Shown one piece after another: positions 10,036-18,487 of a DNA stretch of 64,000 nucleotides. This stretch comes from Reinekea marina (lineage in GTDB: Bacteria; Pseudomonadota; Gammaproteobacteria; Pseudomonadales; Natronospirillaceae). The DNA is taken from contig NZ_JAUFQI010000001.1 of NCBI RefSeq assembly GCF_030409715.1, positions 1,425,001 to 1,489,000 on the forward strand, in the 5' to 3' direction. The notes under the pieces were generated by a model, which was given only the letters and a program-made list of their open reading frames with translations, made no database searches and was not told the origin of the DNA. Made by a program: the position numbers and the translations under genes. How positions within the stretch are numbered: position 1 is the stretch's first letter; every line of letters begins with the position of its first letter.

Positions 10036-11521
10036 TCGCTTTCTTTTGAACGCCAACCGAGTAGCCATGTGGTTGATGCTGGCTACTCTGGTCTTTGCCT
10101 GTATAGGGCTATTTTTACACCCTGGTCAAGGCTATCCTTTAGCTTCATATTTTGATGCTTGGATGCTACGTATTATTCAATTTTCACTCGTTCAAGCCTT
10201 TTTATCAGCCTTTATTTCTGTCTTATTTGCCATCCCTTTTGCGTTAATCCTTTCTTCAAAAACGTTTCGTTTTAATTGGATCATCAAAGCTTTATTAAAC
10301 CTATTTTTTATTATGCCAGTACTGACAATTGTGTTATCGGTTATTTCATTTTATGGCAATTGGGTACCTATATTCAGTATTGTCGGCATTGTATTGGCAC
10401 ATGTAATGCTAAATTTACCTTATGCGTTAAGAATATTTTGGCAACGTTTGGATCGTATATCCCTTGAGCACAAGCTGCTTGCGCAAAGCATTGGTATGAG
10501 CCCGTTTCAACAGTTTAAAGTATTGCAGTGGCCAGTTATCTTGTCGGCCTTAAAACCTGTGTTTGTAATCGTGTTTTTATTTTGCTTTAGTAGTTTTACT
10601 ATTGTACTTACCTTAGGCGGAGGACCTGCCAATACCAATTTGGAAGTGGCAATCTATCAAGCGTTGAAATTTGATTTTGACCCTAAAGGTGCCGCAATTT
10701 ATGCATTGGTGCATGGTGTTTTTGCCGTTATCATGATGCTTACATTAGGTCGCCGAAAAGAATTTAGTTTTGAATTTTCTCGCTCTGAGCCATCAGCCGC
10801 GGACTGGCCAAATATGGTGCAATGCATTGCCTTAGGCTTCCTTGCCATTGTGTTGGGTGCTCCCCTGGTTAGCCTAGCTTTACATTCTGTTAGTCAGCCA
10901 TTTGAATGGCCTAATCAACTTTTAGCCGCCATTTCAAATAGCCTCGTTATCGCCTTTCTAAGTGCGGTGGCGGCCGTCGTGCTTGCATTAGCTCGTTGCG
11001 AAAGCCAAGATACGAAAGTGAACCGAGTGTTGGATTTCGGTGTTTTGTTGATACCCACTATGGTTATATTGACGGGTTTATTTCTGTTGGCTATGAAGTT
11101 TGGTGTGGCCTATGACATAACTTGGCCATTGATCATATGGATGAATGCACTGATGGCGTTGCCGTTTATTTCGAATCCAATCCACTCACGTTTTCGAATC
11201 GCTAAGGAGCGTTATCAGCCTCTAGTTCGCACTCTTTCGCTCTCAGAAGTGACCGTCGTCAAATATATTTATTGGCCCATTCTAAAATCAAGTTTGCCGT
11301 GGGCTTTTGCGCTTTCAATGGTATTAAGTGTTGGAGATCTTGGCGTCGCAGCGCTTGTCGGGTCGGCACAATTTATTACCTTGCCGATATTGATTTATCA
11401 GGCAATGGGAAGTTATCAAATGGTTTTTGCCTCTCAATTATCGGCCTTGTTACTGTTCATAAGCTTAGCCATATTGATGTTTGGTGAATGGTTCAGTGAG
11501 GAAAAACATGCTAGACGTTGA
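10019..11521 (+). CDS. thiP: Thiamine ABC transporter permease
   Basis: A 500-residue inner-membrane permease with two fused binding-protein-dependent transport domains, as in ThiP (about 530 residues in E. coli). Hydrophobic segments run through both halves. Each half carries an EAA-type coupling loop: around residues 155-175 (LAQSIGMSPFQQFKVLQWPV) and around 400-420 (VRTLSLSEVTVVKYIYWPIL). These contact the ATPase ThiQ. The start overlaps thiB, and the 3' end overlaps thiQ by 14 bp, which suggests translational coupling in one TPP-controlled operon. Confidence 0.92.
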   Translation: MPRVSNRFLLNANRVAMWLMLATLVFACIGLFLHPGQGYPLASYFDAWMLRIIQFSLVQAFLSAFISVLFAIPFALILSSKTFRFNWIIKALLNLFFIMPVLTIVLSVISFYGNWVPIFSIVGIVLAHVMLNLPYALRIFWQRLDRISLEHKLLAQSIGMSPFQQFKVLQWPVILSALKPVFVIVFLFCFSSFTIVLTLGGGPANTNLEVAIYQALKFDFDPKGAAIYALVHGVFAVIMMLTLGRRKEFSFEFSRSEPSAADWPNMVQCIALGFLAIVLGAPLVSLALHSVSQPFEWPNQLLAAISNSLVIAFLSAVAAVVLALARCESQDTKVNRVLDFGVLLIPTMVILTGLFLLAMKFGVAYDITWPLIIWMNALMALPFISNPIHSRFRIAKERYQPLVRTLSLSEVTVVKYIYWPILKSSLPWAFALSMVLSVGDLGVAALVGSAQFITLPILIYQAMGSYQMVFASQLSALLLFISLAILMFGEWFSEEKHARR

Positions 11522-12152
11522 AAACCTTCAAGTTACTCTCGCTAATTTGGGCTTTCGTTGGAATTTTAAGTTACCCGAAGGAAGCTTTTTAGCCGTGACT
11601 GGTTCCAGTGGTATAGGAAAATCTACTCTTTTAAAATCTTTAATCGGAATGCAACGTCGGCAGACTGGCACCGTAAGATGGAAGGGCAAGGAGTGCAATA
11701 TTGAAGCAACCGGCTTGCAACCTTTTGGGATGTTGTTCCAAAAAGATAATGTTTTTGATCATTTGAGCGTGGAACGAAATTTATCTTTTGGGCTAAGCGC
11801 CAATGGCAAGTTGAAAAGCGAGCAGTATCAACTACTGGAAAGTGCGGCCAGACGCTTTGGCATATTAGACCAGCTTTCTAAACGAGCCTCTAGCTTATCT
11901 GGCGGGCAGCAGCAGCGCGTTGCTCTTGCTCGTGTATTTCTTCAAAATAAGCCGGTGTTATTGCTTGATGAGCCCTTTGCATCGCTAGACCCAGAATTGC
12001 GACAAGATGGATTGAAATGGGTGCTGGAGTTGCAACGAGAACAAGGTGCGACCATTATTATGGTGACTCACCACTTAAGTGAGGTAGAGCATGTAGCGCA
12101 GTTTCAATTAGAGGGGCTGTCGGCTAGCCATTGGGCGTTCTCGTCATTATAA
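11508..12152 (+). CDS. thiQ: Thiamine ABC transporter ATP-binding protein
   Basis: A 214-residue ABC ATPase that energises thiamine uptake through ThiP. Walker A is GSSGIGKST (about 32-40), the signature is LSGGQQQRVALARVF (about 130-144) and Walker B is LLLDEPFASLDP. The switch histidine lies in IIMVTHHLSEV. The length is that of compact ThiQ proteins with no extra regulatory domain. ATG 11508 has GAGGAA 7 nt upstream and gives the family-like start MLDVENL. Confidence 0.93.
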   Translation: MLDVENLQVTLANLGFRWNFKLPEGSFLAVTGSSGIGKSTLLKSLIGMQRRQTGTVRWKGKECNIEATGLQPFGMLFQKDNVFDHLSVERNLSFGLSANGKLKSEQYQLLESAARRFGILDQLSKRASSLSGGQQQRVALARVFLQNKPVLLLDEPFASLDPELRQDGLKWVLELQREQGATIIMVTHHLSEVEHVAQFQLEGLSASHWAFSSL

Positions 12153-12180
12153 AGTAGAACAAAGTAAGGTTTGTATAGGT

Positions 12181-13305
12181 ATGAAAATAGGTTTCATTGT
12201 GAACCCTTGGTCCGGTATCGGTGGTTCGGTTGCGTTAAAAGGCAGCGATGGAAAAACCATTCGAGAGCAAGCCATTAAGCTCGGTGCAACTCAAAAAGCG
12301 ATGGCAAAAGCCAGTGTTATGATCGAGACATTTTTAGCACAGAGTAATCATCAAACCCATAGCTGGTTCAGCGCTCAAGGTGACCTTGGAGGCTCTATTC
12401 TTAAGCAGTACGATATAGAGCCCTTGTCTTTATATCCTGAGGAACTTCCCGATCAAACCGAATCTCAAGATACTCGAAATATAGTGGCGTGGCTTGTTAG
12501 CTGTGGCGTCGATATTATTGTCTTTGCCGGCGGTGATGGAACCGCGCGTGATGTGTGTTCGGTTGTTCAAGATCACATACCAGTTATTGGTATTCCAGCT
12601 GGAGTGAAAATTCACTCTGGTGTTTTCGCTGTAACACCGCATGCCGCGGGCGAGGTGATGGCTGGGCTAGTTCAAGGTCATTTAACGGATTTACGCTTAG
12701 AAGAAGTTCGAGACATTGATGAAGATGCCTTCAGAGAGAATCGAGTGGCCTCAAAATACTACGGCGAGATGAAGGTGCCGGTCAGCGCGCAATTTATGCA
12801 ACATGTTAAAGTGGGTGGGATCGAGCAAGAAGACCTAGTATTAAACGATATTGCTGAATGGTTAGATGAAACCAGCGAATCAGAAGTCGTTTATTTAATG
12901 GGCAGTGGAAAAACGATCGACTTTTTGATGCAACAAGTTGGTGTAAGCAATACTCTGCTTGGGGTAGATGCTGTATTAAATAGAACACTCTTAAAAGCCG
13001 ATTGTACTGAGCAAGATATATTAGCAATACTAAAAACCCACAAGGTGAAACTTGTCATCAGTATTATTGGTGGGCAAGGTCATATTTTTGGGCGTGGAAA
13101 CCATCAATTTAGCCCCAAAGTGTTAAAAACAGTCGGTAAGGCAAATGTAATTGTGATTGGCACCAAGGCAAAATTAAGATCATTAGAGGGTCGACCATTA
13201 ATAATCGACAGTGGTGATAGGGCTCTAGATTTAGAATGGACTGGACTGATTACCCTTCTTACGGGTTACAATGACGAAGTTTTATATCCTTTGGTATCAC
13301 AATGA
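12181..13305 (+). CDS. ATP-NAD kinase-like protein (COG3199 type)
   Basis: A 374-residue protein of the predicted polyphosphate/ATP-dependent NAD kinase group (AcoX-related). It has IGFIVNPWSGIGG at the N-terminus, a central FAGGDGTARDV (the GGDGT nucleotide-binding motif, about 117-127) and IPVIGIPAGVKIHSGVFA after it. NAD kinase would make NADP from NAD, but the natural substrate of this subgroup is uncertain. It starts 28 bp after thiQ on the same strand and overlaps the following thioesterase gene by 4 bp (ATGA), so it may be read from the TPP-controlled transcript. Confidence 0.8.
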   Translation: MKIGFIVNPWSGIGGSVALKGSDGKTIREQAIKLGATQKAMAKASVMIETFLAQSNHQTHSWFSAQGDLGGSILKQYDIEPLSLYPEELPDQTESQDTRNIVAWLVSCGVDIIVFAGGDGTARDVCSVVQDHIPVIGIPAGVKIHSGVFAVTPHAAGEVMAGLVQGHLTDLRLEEVRDIDEDAFRENRVASKYYGEMKVPVSAQFMQHVKVGGIEQEDLVLNDIAEWLDETSESEVVYLMGSGKTIDFLMQQVGVSNTLLGVDAVLNRTLLKADCTEQDILAILKTHKVKLVISIIGGQGHIFGRGNHQFSPKVLKTVGKANVIVIGTKAKLRSLEGRPLIIDSGDRALDLEWTGLITLLTGYNDEVLYPLVSQ

Positions 13306-13832
13306 ATCTATATGGTCGTCTGTTCTTATTCTCTCTTAAATCAATCATAACCAAGCCAAAATTTGATCCTCTGGCAACGGTGGAAACCAATTTCCGAGTT
13401 TGGCCCCACGATATGGATGTCAATATTCATCTAACAGCCGCACGATACTTTTCGTTTGGCGATCTAGGTCGAATGGGCTGGCTGCGAAACAACGGTTTTT
13501 TGTGGCGCTTTTTTAAGGGTGGTTACCGCGCAGTCCTAAATGCCCAAGAATTGACGTATATTCGTGAGTTTACGCCCTTTAGCAAAGTGAAACTGGAAGT
13601 AGAGCTGATGAGCTGGGATGAAAAATATGGTTATTTTGAACAGCGCTTTTACAGTAAAGGAAAGCTTTTTGCTGTTGGTCACGCCAGAATGGCGATTCTC
13701 CAGAAAGGTAAAGTACTGCCTTACGATGCTGTCTTTGAGTCTTTTGGGCAGCAATGCCAATCCCCTTCAGAAACAGAAGCTATACGTGATTGGAAAGAAA
13801 CGTTAGCCGCGAAAAAGGCTCACTTTTCTTGA
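13302..13832 (+). CDS. Acyl-CoA thioesterase-like hotdog protein
   Basis: A 176-residue single hotdog-fold protein of the 4HBT_2/THEM6-like group, which hydrolyses acyl thioesters. After a hydrophobic, basic N-terminus the hallmark WPHDMDVNIHLTAARYFSFGDLGRM (about 34-58) carries the Asp/Asn-His region of the active site. RAVLNAQELTYIREFTPFSKV and GYFEQRFYSKGKLFAVGHARM follow, as in this family. It is translationally coupled (4-bp overlap) to the NAD-kinase-like gene. The substrate is unknown. Confidence 0.78.
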   Translation: MNLYGRLFLFSLKSIITKPKFDPLATVETNFRVWPHDMDVNIHLTAARYFSFGDLGRMGWLRNNGFLWRFFKGGYRAVLNAQELTYIREFTPFSKVKLEVELMSWDEKYGYFEQRFYSKGKLFAVGHARMAILQKGKVLPYDAVFESFGQQCQSPSETEAIRDWKETLAAKKAHFS

Positions 13833-14536
13833 GCAAGTCGAATACTTTTCGTCGTGGCTTTTTAAAAGGCGCTATCGACTCATTACCTATGGTTGTTGCG
13901 GCAATTCCGTTTGGGTTATTGTTTGGCATGTTAGCCCCTACTAACGGAATTGCTAGTTGGGTTGCAATCGCTATTTCTGCTTTCGTTTTTGCAGGCAGCG
14001 CGCAATACGTAGCAATGGGGTTAATGGCCGTTGGTACACCAGCGGCTCTTATTGTATTGACTACTTTCGTGGTTAATTTAAGGCATTTACTGTATGCATT
14101 CGCCATGTTGATTCCTACGAAGCATTGGTCCAAAAAGCAAAAAGTAGGGGCAAGTTTTTTCTTAACCGACGAAACCTTTGTGACTTTCAACCAAAAGCAT
14201 TTATCCGGGCTTGAGCCATCGCAGAGTTTTTCCTATTACGCGGGTTCGGCCGCTTTTATGTATTTAAATTGGCAAATTTGTACATGGGTAGGTTTATGGG
14301 CGGGCACTTCCTTAAGTGGTGTCGAATCCATGGGGCTCGAATTTGCCATGGTTACAGCCTTTATAGCAATGATGACGCCAATGTTAAAGCGAAGGCGAAA
14401 TATAGCGAGTGCCCTTATTGCCTTTGTATTTGCATGGATATTTAAAGATATTCCGAACAAGTTGGGCATTATAGTTTCGGTGCTTTTCGCAGCTATCATT
14501 GCCTCTAGAATTCCAGATTCGGAGGATGATTCGTGA
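13829..14536 (+). CDS. azlC: AzlC family branched-chain amino acid exporter, large subunit
   Basis: A 235-residue inner-membrane protein of the AzlC/YgaZ family, which exports branched-chain amino acids (and analogues) with AzlD/YgaH. The family-typical FRRGFLKGAIDSLPMVVAAIPFGLLFG opens it, and FAGSAQYVAMGLM and NLRHLLYAFAM follow in order. The start is a TTG that overlaps the stop of the thioesterase gene (TTGA), with AAAGG upstream; an earlier TTG at 13790 is in frame but would overlap by 43 bp. The 3' end overlaps azlD by 4 bp. Confidence 0.88.
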   Translation: MSKSNTFRRGFLKGAIDSLPMVVAAIPFGLLFGMLAPTNGIASWVAIAISAFVFAGSAQYVAMGLMAVGTPAALIVLTTFVVNLRHLLYAFAMLIPTKHWSKKQKVGASFFLTDETFVTFNQKHLSGLEPSQSFSYYAGSAAFMYLNWQICTWVGLWAGTSLSGVESMGLEFAMVTAFIAMMTPMLKRRRNIASALIAFVFAWIFKDIPNKLGIIVSVLFAAIIASRIPDSEDDS

Positions 14537-14844
14537 TTTCACTTATTTTAATGATTTTAGGCATGGTGGTCGTTACTTGGGGTGCACGCATTGCGCCGGT
14601 GTTGATGCCCAGATTAACTTTGCCGCCTTCTGCTCTGCGCATATTAAATTGCGTACCGGCTGCTGTATTGTCTGCATTAATTGCAGAACCAATTTTAAAC
14701 CCAGTGGCCAGTAATGGCAGTTTTCTACAACCAAGTGTACTTGCTGCGGTGCTTTGTTTAATCATGGGGCTGATAGGCATGCCTATGTTATTAACCGTAA
14801 TTATAGGCATGGCCAGTTTTTGGTTGTTGGGCATGTGGGTTTGA
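14533..14844 (+). CDS. azlD: AzlD family branched-chain amino acid exporter, small subunit
   Basis: A 103-residue protein with about four membrane segments, the usual AzlD/YgaH size. It has the N-terminal GMVVVTWGARIAPVLM and the ALRILNCVPAAVLSALIAEPIL region. It starts with GTG, with GGAGG 7 nt upstream inside azlC, so the two subunits are translationally coupled. It is the last gene of the plus-strand run that begins at thiB. Confidence 0.88.
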   Translation: MISLILMILGMVVVTWGARIAPVLMPRLTLPPSALRILNCVPAAVLSALIAEPILNPVASNGSFLQPSVLAAVLCLIMGLIGMPMLLTVIIGMASFWLLGMWV

Positions 14845-14986
14845 ATTTGAATAGTCGACATGAAGAGCCTAGGCTTTATGTTTCAGCATATTTACACAGA
14901 TTGCTCCACAGAAAAGGCCGTCAATTTCACCTCAATCGTTTATCCTTGGTAAACTACGATCATCACTTTTTAAAGCAGGCTTCACA

Positions 14987-16342
14987 ATGACAATACAACA
15001 TGGTCAGTCCGGTATTCCAATAGTACTCATCGCTCAAAGTCAGTTCGATTCATGGTTACAAGTACAAGCTAAACCGACTCAACAATGGTTGACCAATAAT
15101 GACTTTTCAACGCCAGGTCACATTTCAATTCCTAATAGCGAAGGTGACATTGAGTCCGTTTTAGTCGTTGCCAGTGATGTCCATTCTATTTGGTCATTAT
15201 CTTCCGTGGCCGTTGAATTGCCTAAGAAAGAGTTTTGTTTAAGTGCTGACTTAACCGTTGAGCAGCAAGAAGCACTTTGCGTAGGCTGGTTGTTAGGCCA
15301 ATATCAGTTTGATCGCTATAAGCAAACTCAAGATCGCGCCAAACTGAATGTTTCCAGTCAGTCGGTTGTGGATAATGCACTCAACACGGCAAATGCCGTT
15401 ACATTGACTCGCGATTTAGTCAACACTCCAGCCGGTGACATGATGCCAGAGCATCTATCTGAGGCGATGCAAGCCTTAGCGGCACAGTTCTCTGGTGATT
15501 TCAGTGAGTGGGTTGGAGACGAGCTCCTAGAGCAGAATTACCCCACTATTCATATGGTAGGGCGTGCTTCGAGCCATGCCCCTCGGTTGTTAGATTTACG
15601 TTGGGGAAAAGAAGATGCACCTTTATTAACCCTAGTAGGTAAAGGCGTATGTTTTGATAGTGGTGGGCTTGATCTTAAACCAGCCGCTGGCATGCGACTC
15701 ATGAAAAAGGACATGGGTGGTGCAGCTCATGTGCTAGGGCTAGCTGCTCTTATTATGTCTTTTAAGCTTCCTGTTCGTTTGCGCGTCTTGATACCTGCAG
15801 TGGAAAATGCCGTGAATGGAGATGCCTTCCGGCCGGGCGACGTTATAAAGACTCGAAAAGGGTTAACCGTAGAAATTGATAACACCGATGCTGAAGGTCG
15901 ATTAGTGTTGTGTGATGCGTTAGCCGAAGCGAGCCGTGAAAATCCAGATTTAATCGTAGACTTTGCAACATTGACTGGAGCTGCTCGTGTTGCCTTGGGG
16001 CTTGAAGTCCCTGGGTTCTATTCCACCGATGATGAATTTGCTGATCAGTTAGTGAAAGCGGGAAGTACCTACGAAGATGCTATTTGGCGCATGCCTTTGC
16101 ACCAACCCTATGCAGATTACCTCAAAGGGAGTATCTCTGATCTAGTGAACTGTTCGCCAACGCCATTTGGTGGTTCCATTACAGCAGCCTTGTATTTACA
16201 GCACTTTGTAGAAGATACACCCTGGGTACATGTTGATGTAGGTGCTTGGAATGATCGAGCGCGCCCGGGACGGCCAAAAGGTGGTGAGGCAATGGGTGTG
16301 CGTGCCACATTCGAGGCACTTAAAGCAAGATATTCAGTCTAA
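14987..16342 (+). CDS. Leucyl aminopeptidase family protein (M17)
   Basis: A 451-residue cytosolic metallo-aminopeptidase. The C-terminal catalytic domain carries VGKGVCFDSGGLDLKPAAGM (metal ligands Lys and Asp), KKDMGGAAHVLG, and the signature NTDAEGRLVLCDAL with its two metal-binding acidic residues. The N-terminal part (about 1-150) is divergent, as in the PepB-like and short M17 enzymes rather than PepA. It releases N-terminal residues from peptides. It starts 142 bp after azlD and has its own downstream terminator. Confidence 0.9.
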   Translation: MTIQHGQSGIPIVLIAQSQFDSWLQVQAKPTQQWLTNNDFSTPGHISIPNSEGDIESVLVVASDVHSIWSLSSVAVELPKKEFCLSADLTVEQQEALCVGWLLGQYQFDRYKQTQDRAKLNVSSQSVVDNALNTANAVTLTRDLVNTPAGDMMPEHLSEAMQALAAQFSGDFSEWVGDELLEQNYPTIHMVGRASSHAPRLLDLRWGKEDAPLLTLVGKGVCFDSGGLDLKPAAGMRLMKKDMGGAAHVLGLAALIMSFKLPVRLRVLIPAVENAVNGDAFRPGDVIKTRKGLTVEIDNTDAEGRLVLCDALAEASRENPDLIVDFATLTGAARVALGLEVPGFYSTDDEFADQLVKAGSTYEDAIWRMPLHQPYADYLKGSISDLVNCSPTPFGGSITAALYLQHFVEDTPWVHVDVGAWNDRARPGRPKGGEAMGVRATFEALKARYSV

Positions 16343-16391
16343 AATGGTGAACTGCGTCAATTTTTCAGCGTAAATTTTACACTGACTTTAT

Positions 16392-16416
16392 AAAAGCCGC
16401 TATTATGCGGCTTTTT
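16392..16416 (+). terminator. Rho-independent terminator
   Basis: AAAAGCCGC, loop TATTAT, GCGGCTTTT plus a T-run, 50 nt after the aminopeptidase stop codon. Confidence 0.85.
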
Positions 16417-16477
16417 CAGTTGCTCATCATGGGTAAATTGATCGCCAAATAACTCCCTAAGGATTAAAGGAATAATA

Positions 16478-17776
16478 ATGAAAAAAGCCCTACTCATTTC
16501 AACCGCTGTTGTCGTAGCTATCGGAGCTGCAGGCGCTGGCGCAATGTATTTAGTGGATGGTCAAATAGATAATGCTATTAGCCAACTCGAAAGCCAGATA
16601 CCGGCACCTATGACGTTGAGTGTTGTGAGTGACAGTAGCTCCTTTACCGATCGACAATTAGTTTTAAAGGTCGGGATGGAACTGGAAGGCGATTCGGTTT
16701 ATGTTTTGCTAAACAATGATATTCAAAAAAGACCTTGGGGCACTTCTATTGAGCATGCCTTAACCTTAGATCCAACTCTTATCGAACTCGTTAATGACGA
16801 GCAAGCGGCTGCCTTCCTTTCCACTAACTTTGTTAACAGTCCAATGTTAGCAGGGCATACCAGTGTCAGTATGATGGGCTCTTATCAGTCTAATTTAGCC
16901 TCTTTTTCAGTGAATGAGACGCTTGGTGATGTCAACGTCGTGTTCACACCTTGGACCATTCAAGCCACTGGAAATGCGAGTGGCAATATTGAGTTAACCT
17001 CTAATTGGAATGGCTTTACTCTTGTATCAGTGGATGAATACCAAGAAATGAATTTCAATTGGCAGCCAATGAAAATAATGGCCGATGGCAAGTATCACCA
17101 AGGAAGCACCTTTGTTGGGAAACAAACGGTGACAGGTGGTGGAGCAAGTTTTGTGATGGATGATGGCTACGATAGCGCAAACTTCCAGATGGGGCCTTTT
17201 AGCATGGTGTCTAATGGCGATTTAGTGAGTGATCGCTATAAAGGTGATTTCCGTTGGGATACTGAAAGTGTTTCTTTTAATGCCGATGGCAATGTATTTA
17301 CGTTAAATGACCTTGTTTTTTCGATGAATATGTCGGGCTTTGAAATTAATAACTTCACTGACCTTAGCCAAGAATTGAATGCAATGAGCGCCGCCGGCTC
17401 CCTTGAGCCTAGCCCTGAAGTGATTCGTATGGCGAACGTGGTTTTGCAAGACGGCTTCAGTATTGGAATCCCTGAGTTCAGCGCTAAAGTGGATGGTAAA
17501 ACCGCAAAAATGAGTTTTATGGCTTCGCTGCCTCAAAATGAAATTGCTGATCTAGGTAATCCATTTTCGTTAATGGGGCTTATCCCGACTGTAGTCGCTC
17601 AAGCCGATTTACTCATACATAAAGACATAGCCAACATGCCGGAAGTATCCGAGCAGGTATTTTCTTTAATGATGATGGGCGCATTGATGGAAGAGGGCGA
17701 AAATTATGTTATGTCGGCAAGCTTTGAAAATGGTGCCGCAAAACTGAACGGCCAGCCTATGCCATTGCCGTTCTAG
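16478..17776 (+). CDS. DUF945 (YdgA-like) protein
   Basis: A 432-residue protein of the DUF945/YdgA family, whose biochemical role is not established. An N-terminal signal-anchor (about residues 3-25) places the rest in the periplasm. As in the family, it has a long beta-rich body with VFTPWTIQATGNASGN-type strands, and a C-terminal region with FSAKVDGKTAKMSFMASLPQ and GENYVMSASFENGAAKLNGQPMPLP. The start has AAGGA about 11 nt upstream (AAGGAATAATAATG). It is flanked by terminators on both sides, so it is monocistronic. Confidence 0.8.
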   Translation: MKKALLISTAVVVAIGAAGAGAMYLVDGQIDNAISQLESQIPAPMTLSVVSDSSSFTDRQLVLKVGMELEGDSVYVLLNNDIQKRPWGTSIEHALTLDPTLIELVNDEQAAAFLSTNFVNSPMLAGHTSVSMMGSYQSNLASFSVNETLGDVNVVFTPWTIQATGNASGNIELTSNWNGFTLVSVDEYQEMNFNWQPMKIMADGKYHQGSTFVGKQTVTGGGASFVMDDGYDSANFQMGPFSMVSNGDLVSDRYKGDFRWDTESVSFNADGNVFTLNDLVFSMNMSGFEINNFTDLSQELNAMSAAGSLEPSPEVIRMANVVLQDGFSIGIPEFSAKVDGKTAKMSFMASLPQNEIADLGNPFSLMGLIPTVVAQADLLIHKDIANMPEVSEQVFSLMMMGALMEEGENYVMSASFENGAAKLNGQPMPLPF

Positions 17777-17796
17777 AATTCTATTTTATAAGTATC

Positions 17797-17829
17797 AGGA
17801 GTGCTGTTCTCGCAGCGCTCCTTTTTTTT
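17797..17829 (+). terminator. Rho-independent terminator
   Basis: GGAGTGCTG, loop TTCTCG, CAGCGCTCC (one G.U pair), then eight T; 20 nt after the DUF945 gene. Confidence 0.88.
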
Positions 17830-17857
17830 GTGTTGTTTTTGTCCTTCCGTGTTTTGG

Positions 17858-17888
17858 TTCAGTTTTTACGGGTTTTTTTCGCTATAAT
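17858..17888 (+). promoter_or_regulatory. Sigma-70-like promoter of phnA
   Basis: The -10 hexamer TATAAT (17883-17888) is a perfect match, and the best -35 candidate is weak (TTCAGT, 19-bp spacing). It lies 31 nt before the PhnA start codon, directly after a terminator. Confidence 0.5.
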
Positions 17889-17918
17889 AGGCGCTAAATT
17901 TAGTTTTCGAGTATTGTG

Positions 17919-18485
17919 ATGTCTGTAGAGCAGTTATTAATTGAGCGTAGTGGTAATACTTGTGAATTGTGTAAAGCTTCAGACGCTTTAAAAGCATTCG
18001 AAGTCGATGGCAGCTCCAACATAGGCGCTGATAGTCATGTGTTTTTATGCGCGGTTTGTCATTTACAAGCTTCAGGTAACGAAGCGTTAGACCCGCATCA
18101 TTTTACTTGTTTGAACGATGCCATGTGGGCACCTATTCCAGCAGTGCAAGTGCTGTCCTGGCGTTTACTGACGCAATTGTCGAGTGAGTCTTACGCTACC
18201 AATGCGCTCGATATGTTGTACTTAGAAGACGATGTACTGGCTTGGGCAAAAGCCGGATTACCCGATGACGATGCCGAACCCACCCTCGATGCGAATGGAG
18301 CTGTATTAGCTGGTGGGGATACCGTAACGTTGATAAAAGATTTAGATGTGAAAGGGGCGGGTTTTACGGCTAAGCGAGGCACTATGGTGCGTGGTATTTC
18401 TTTGACCGACAATCCTAAGCACCTTGAGGGTAGAGTAAACGGTACTCGCGTTGTTCTTGTCGCTGCTTTTTGTAAGAAAGCTTAA
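17919..18485 (+). CDS. phnA: PhnA family zinc-ribbon protein
   Basis: A 188-residue protein of the PhnA family. The N-terminal zinc ribbon has CELC near residue 15 and CAVCH near 44, and the C-terminal YjdM/PhnA domain has GDTVTLIKDLDVKGAGFTAKRGTMVRGI and VLVAAFCKKA. Despite the name, the family has no firm role in phosphonate breakdown and no phn genes are nearby. ATG 17919 is taken; a GTG at 17916 is directly upstream. It has its own terminator-isolated promoter. The convergent dnaE2 stop lies 2 bp away. Confidence 0.88.
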   Translation: MSVEQLLIERSGNTCELCKASDALKAFEVDGSSNIGADSHVFLCAVCHLQASGNEALDPHHFTCLNDAMWAPIPAVQVLSWRLLTQLSSESYATNALDMLYLEDDVLAWAKAGLPDDDAEPTLDANGAVLAGGDTVTLIKDLDVKGAGFTAKRGTMVRGISLTDNPKHLEGRVNGTRVVLVAAFCKKA

Positions 18486-18487
18486 CG

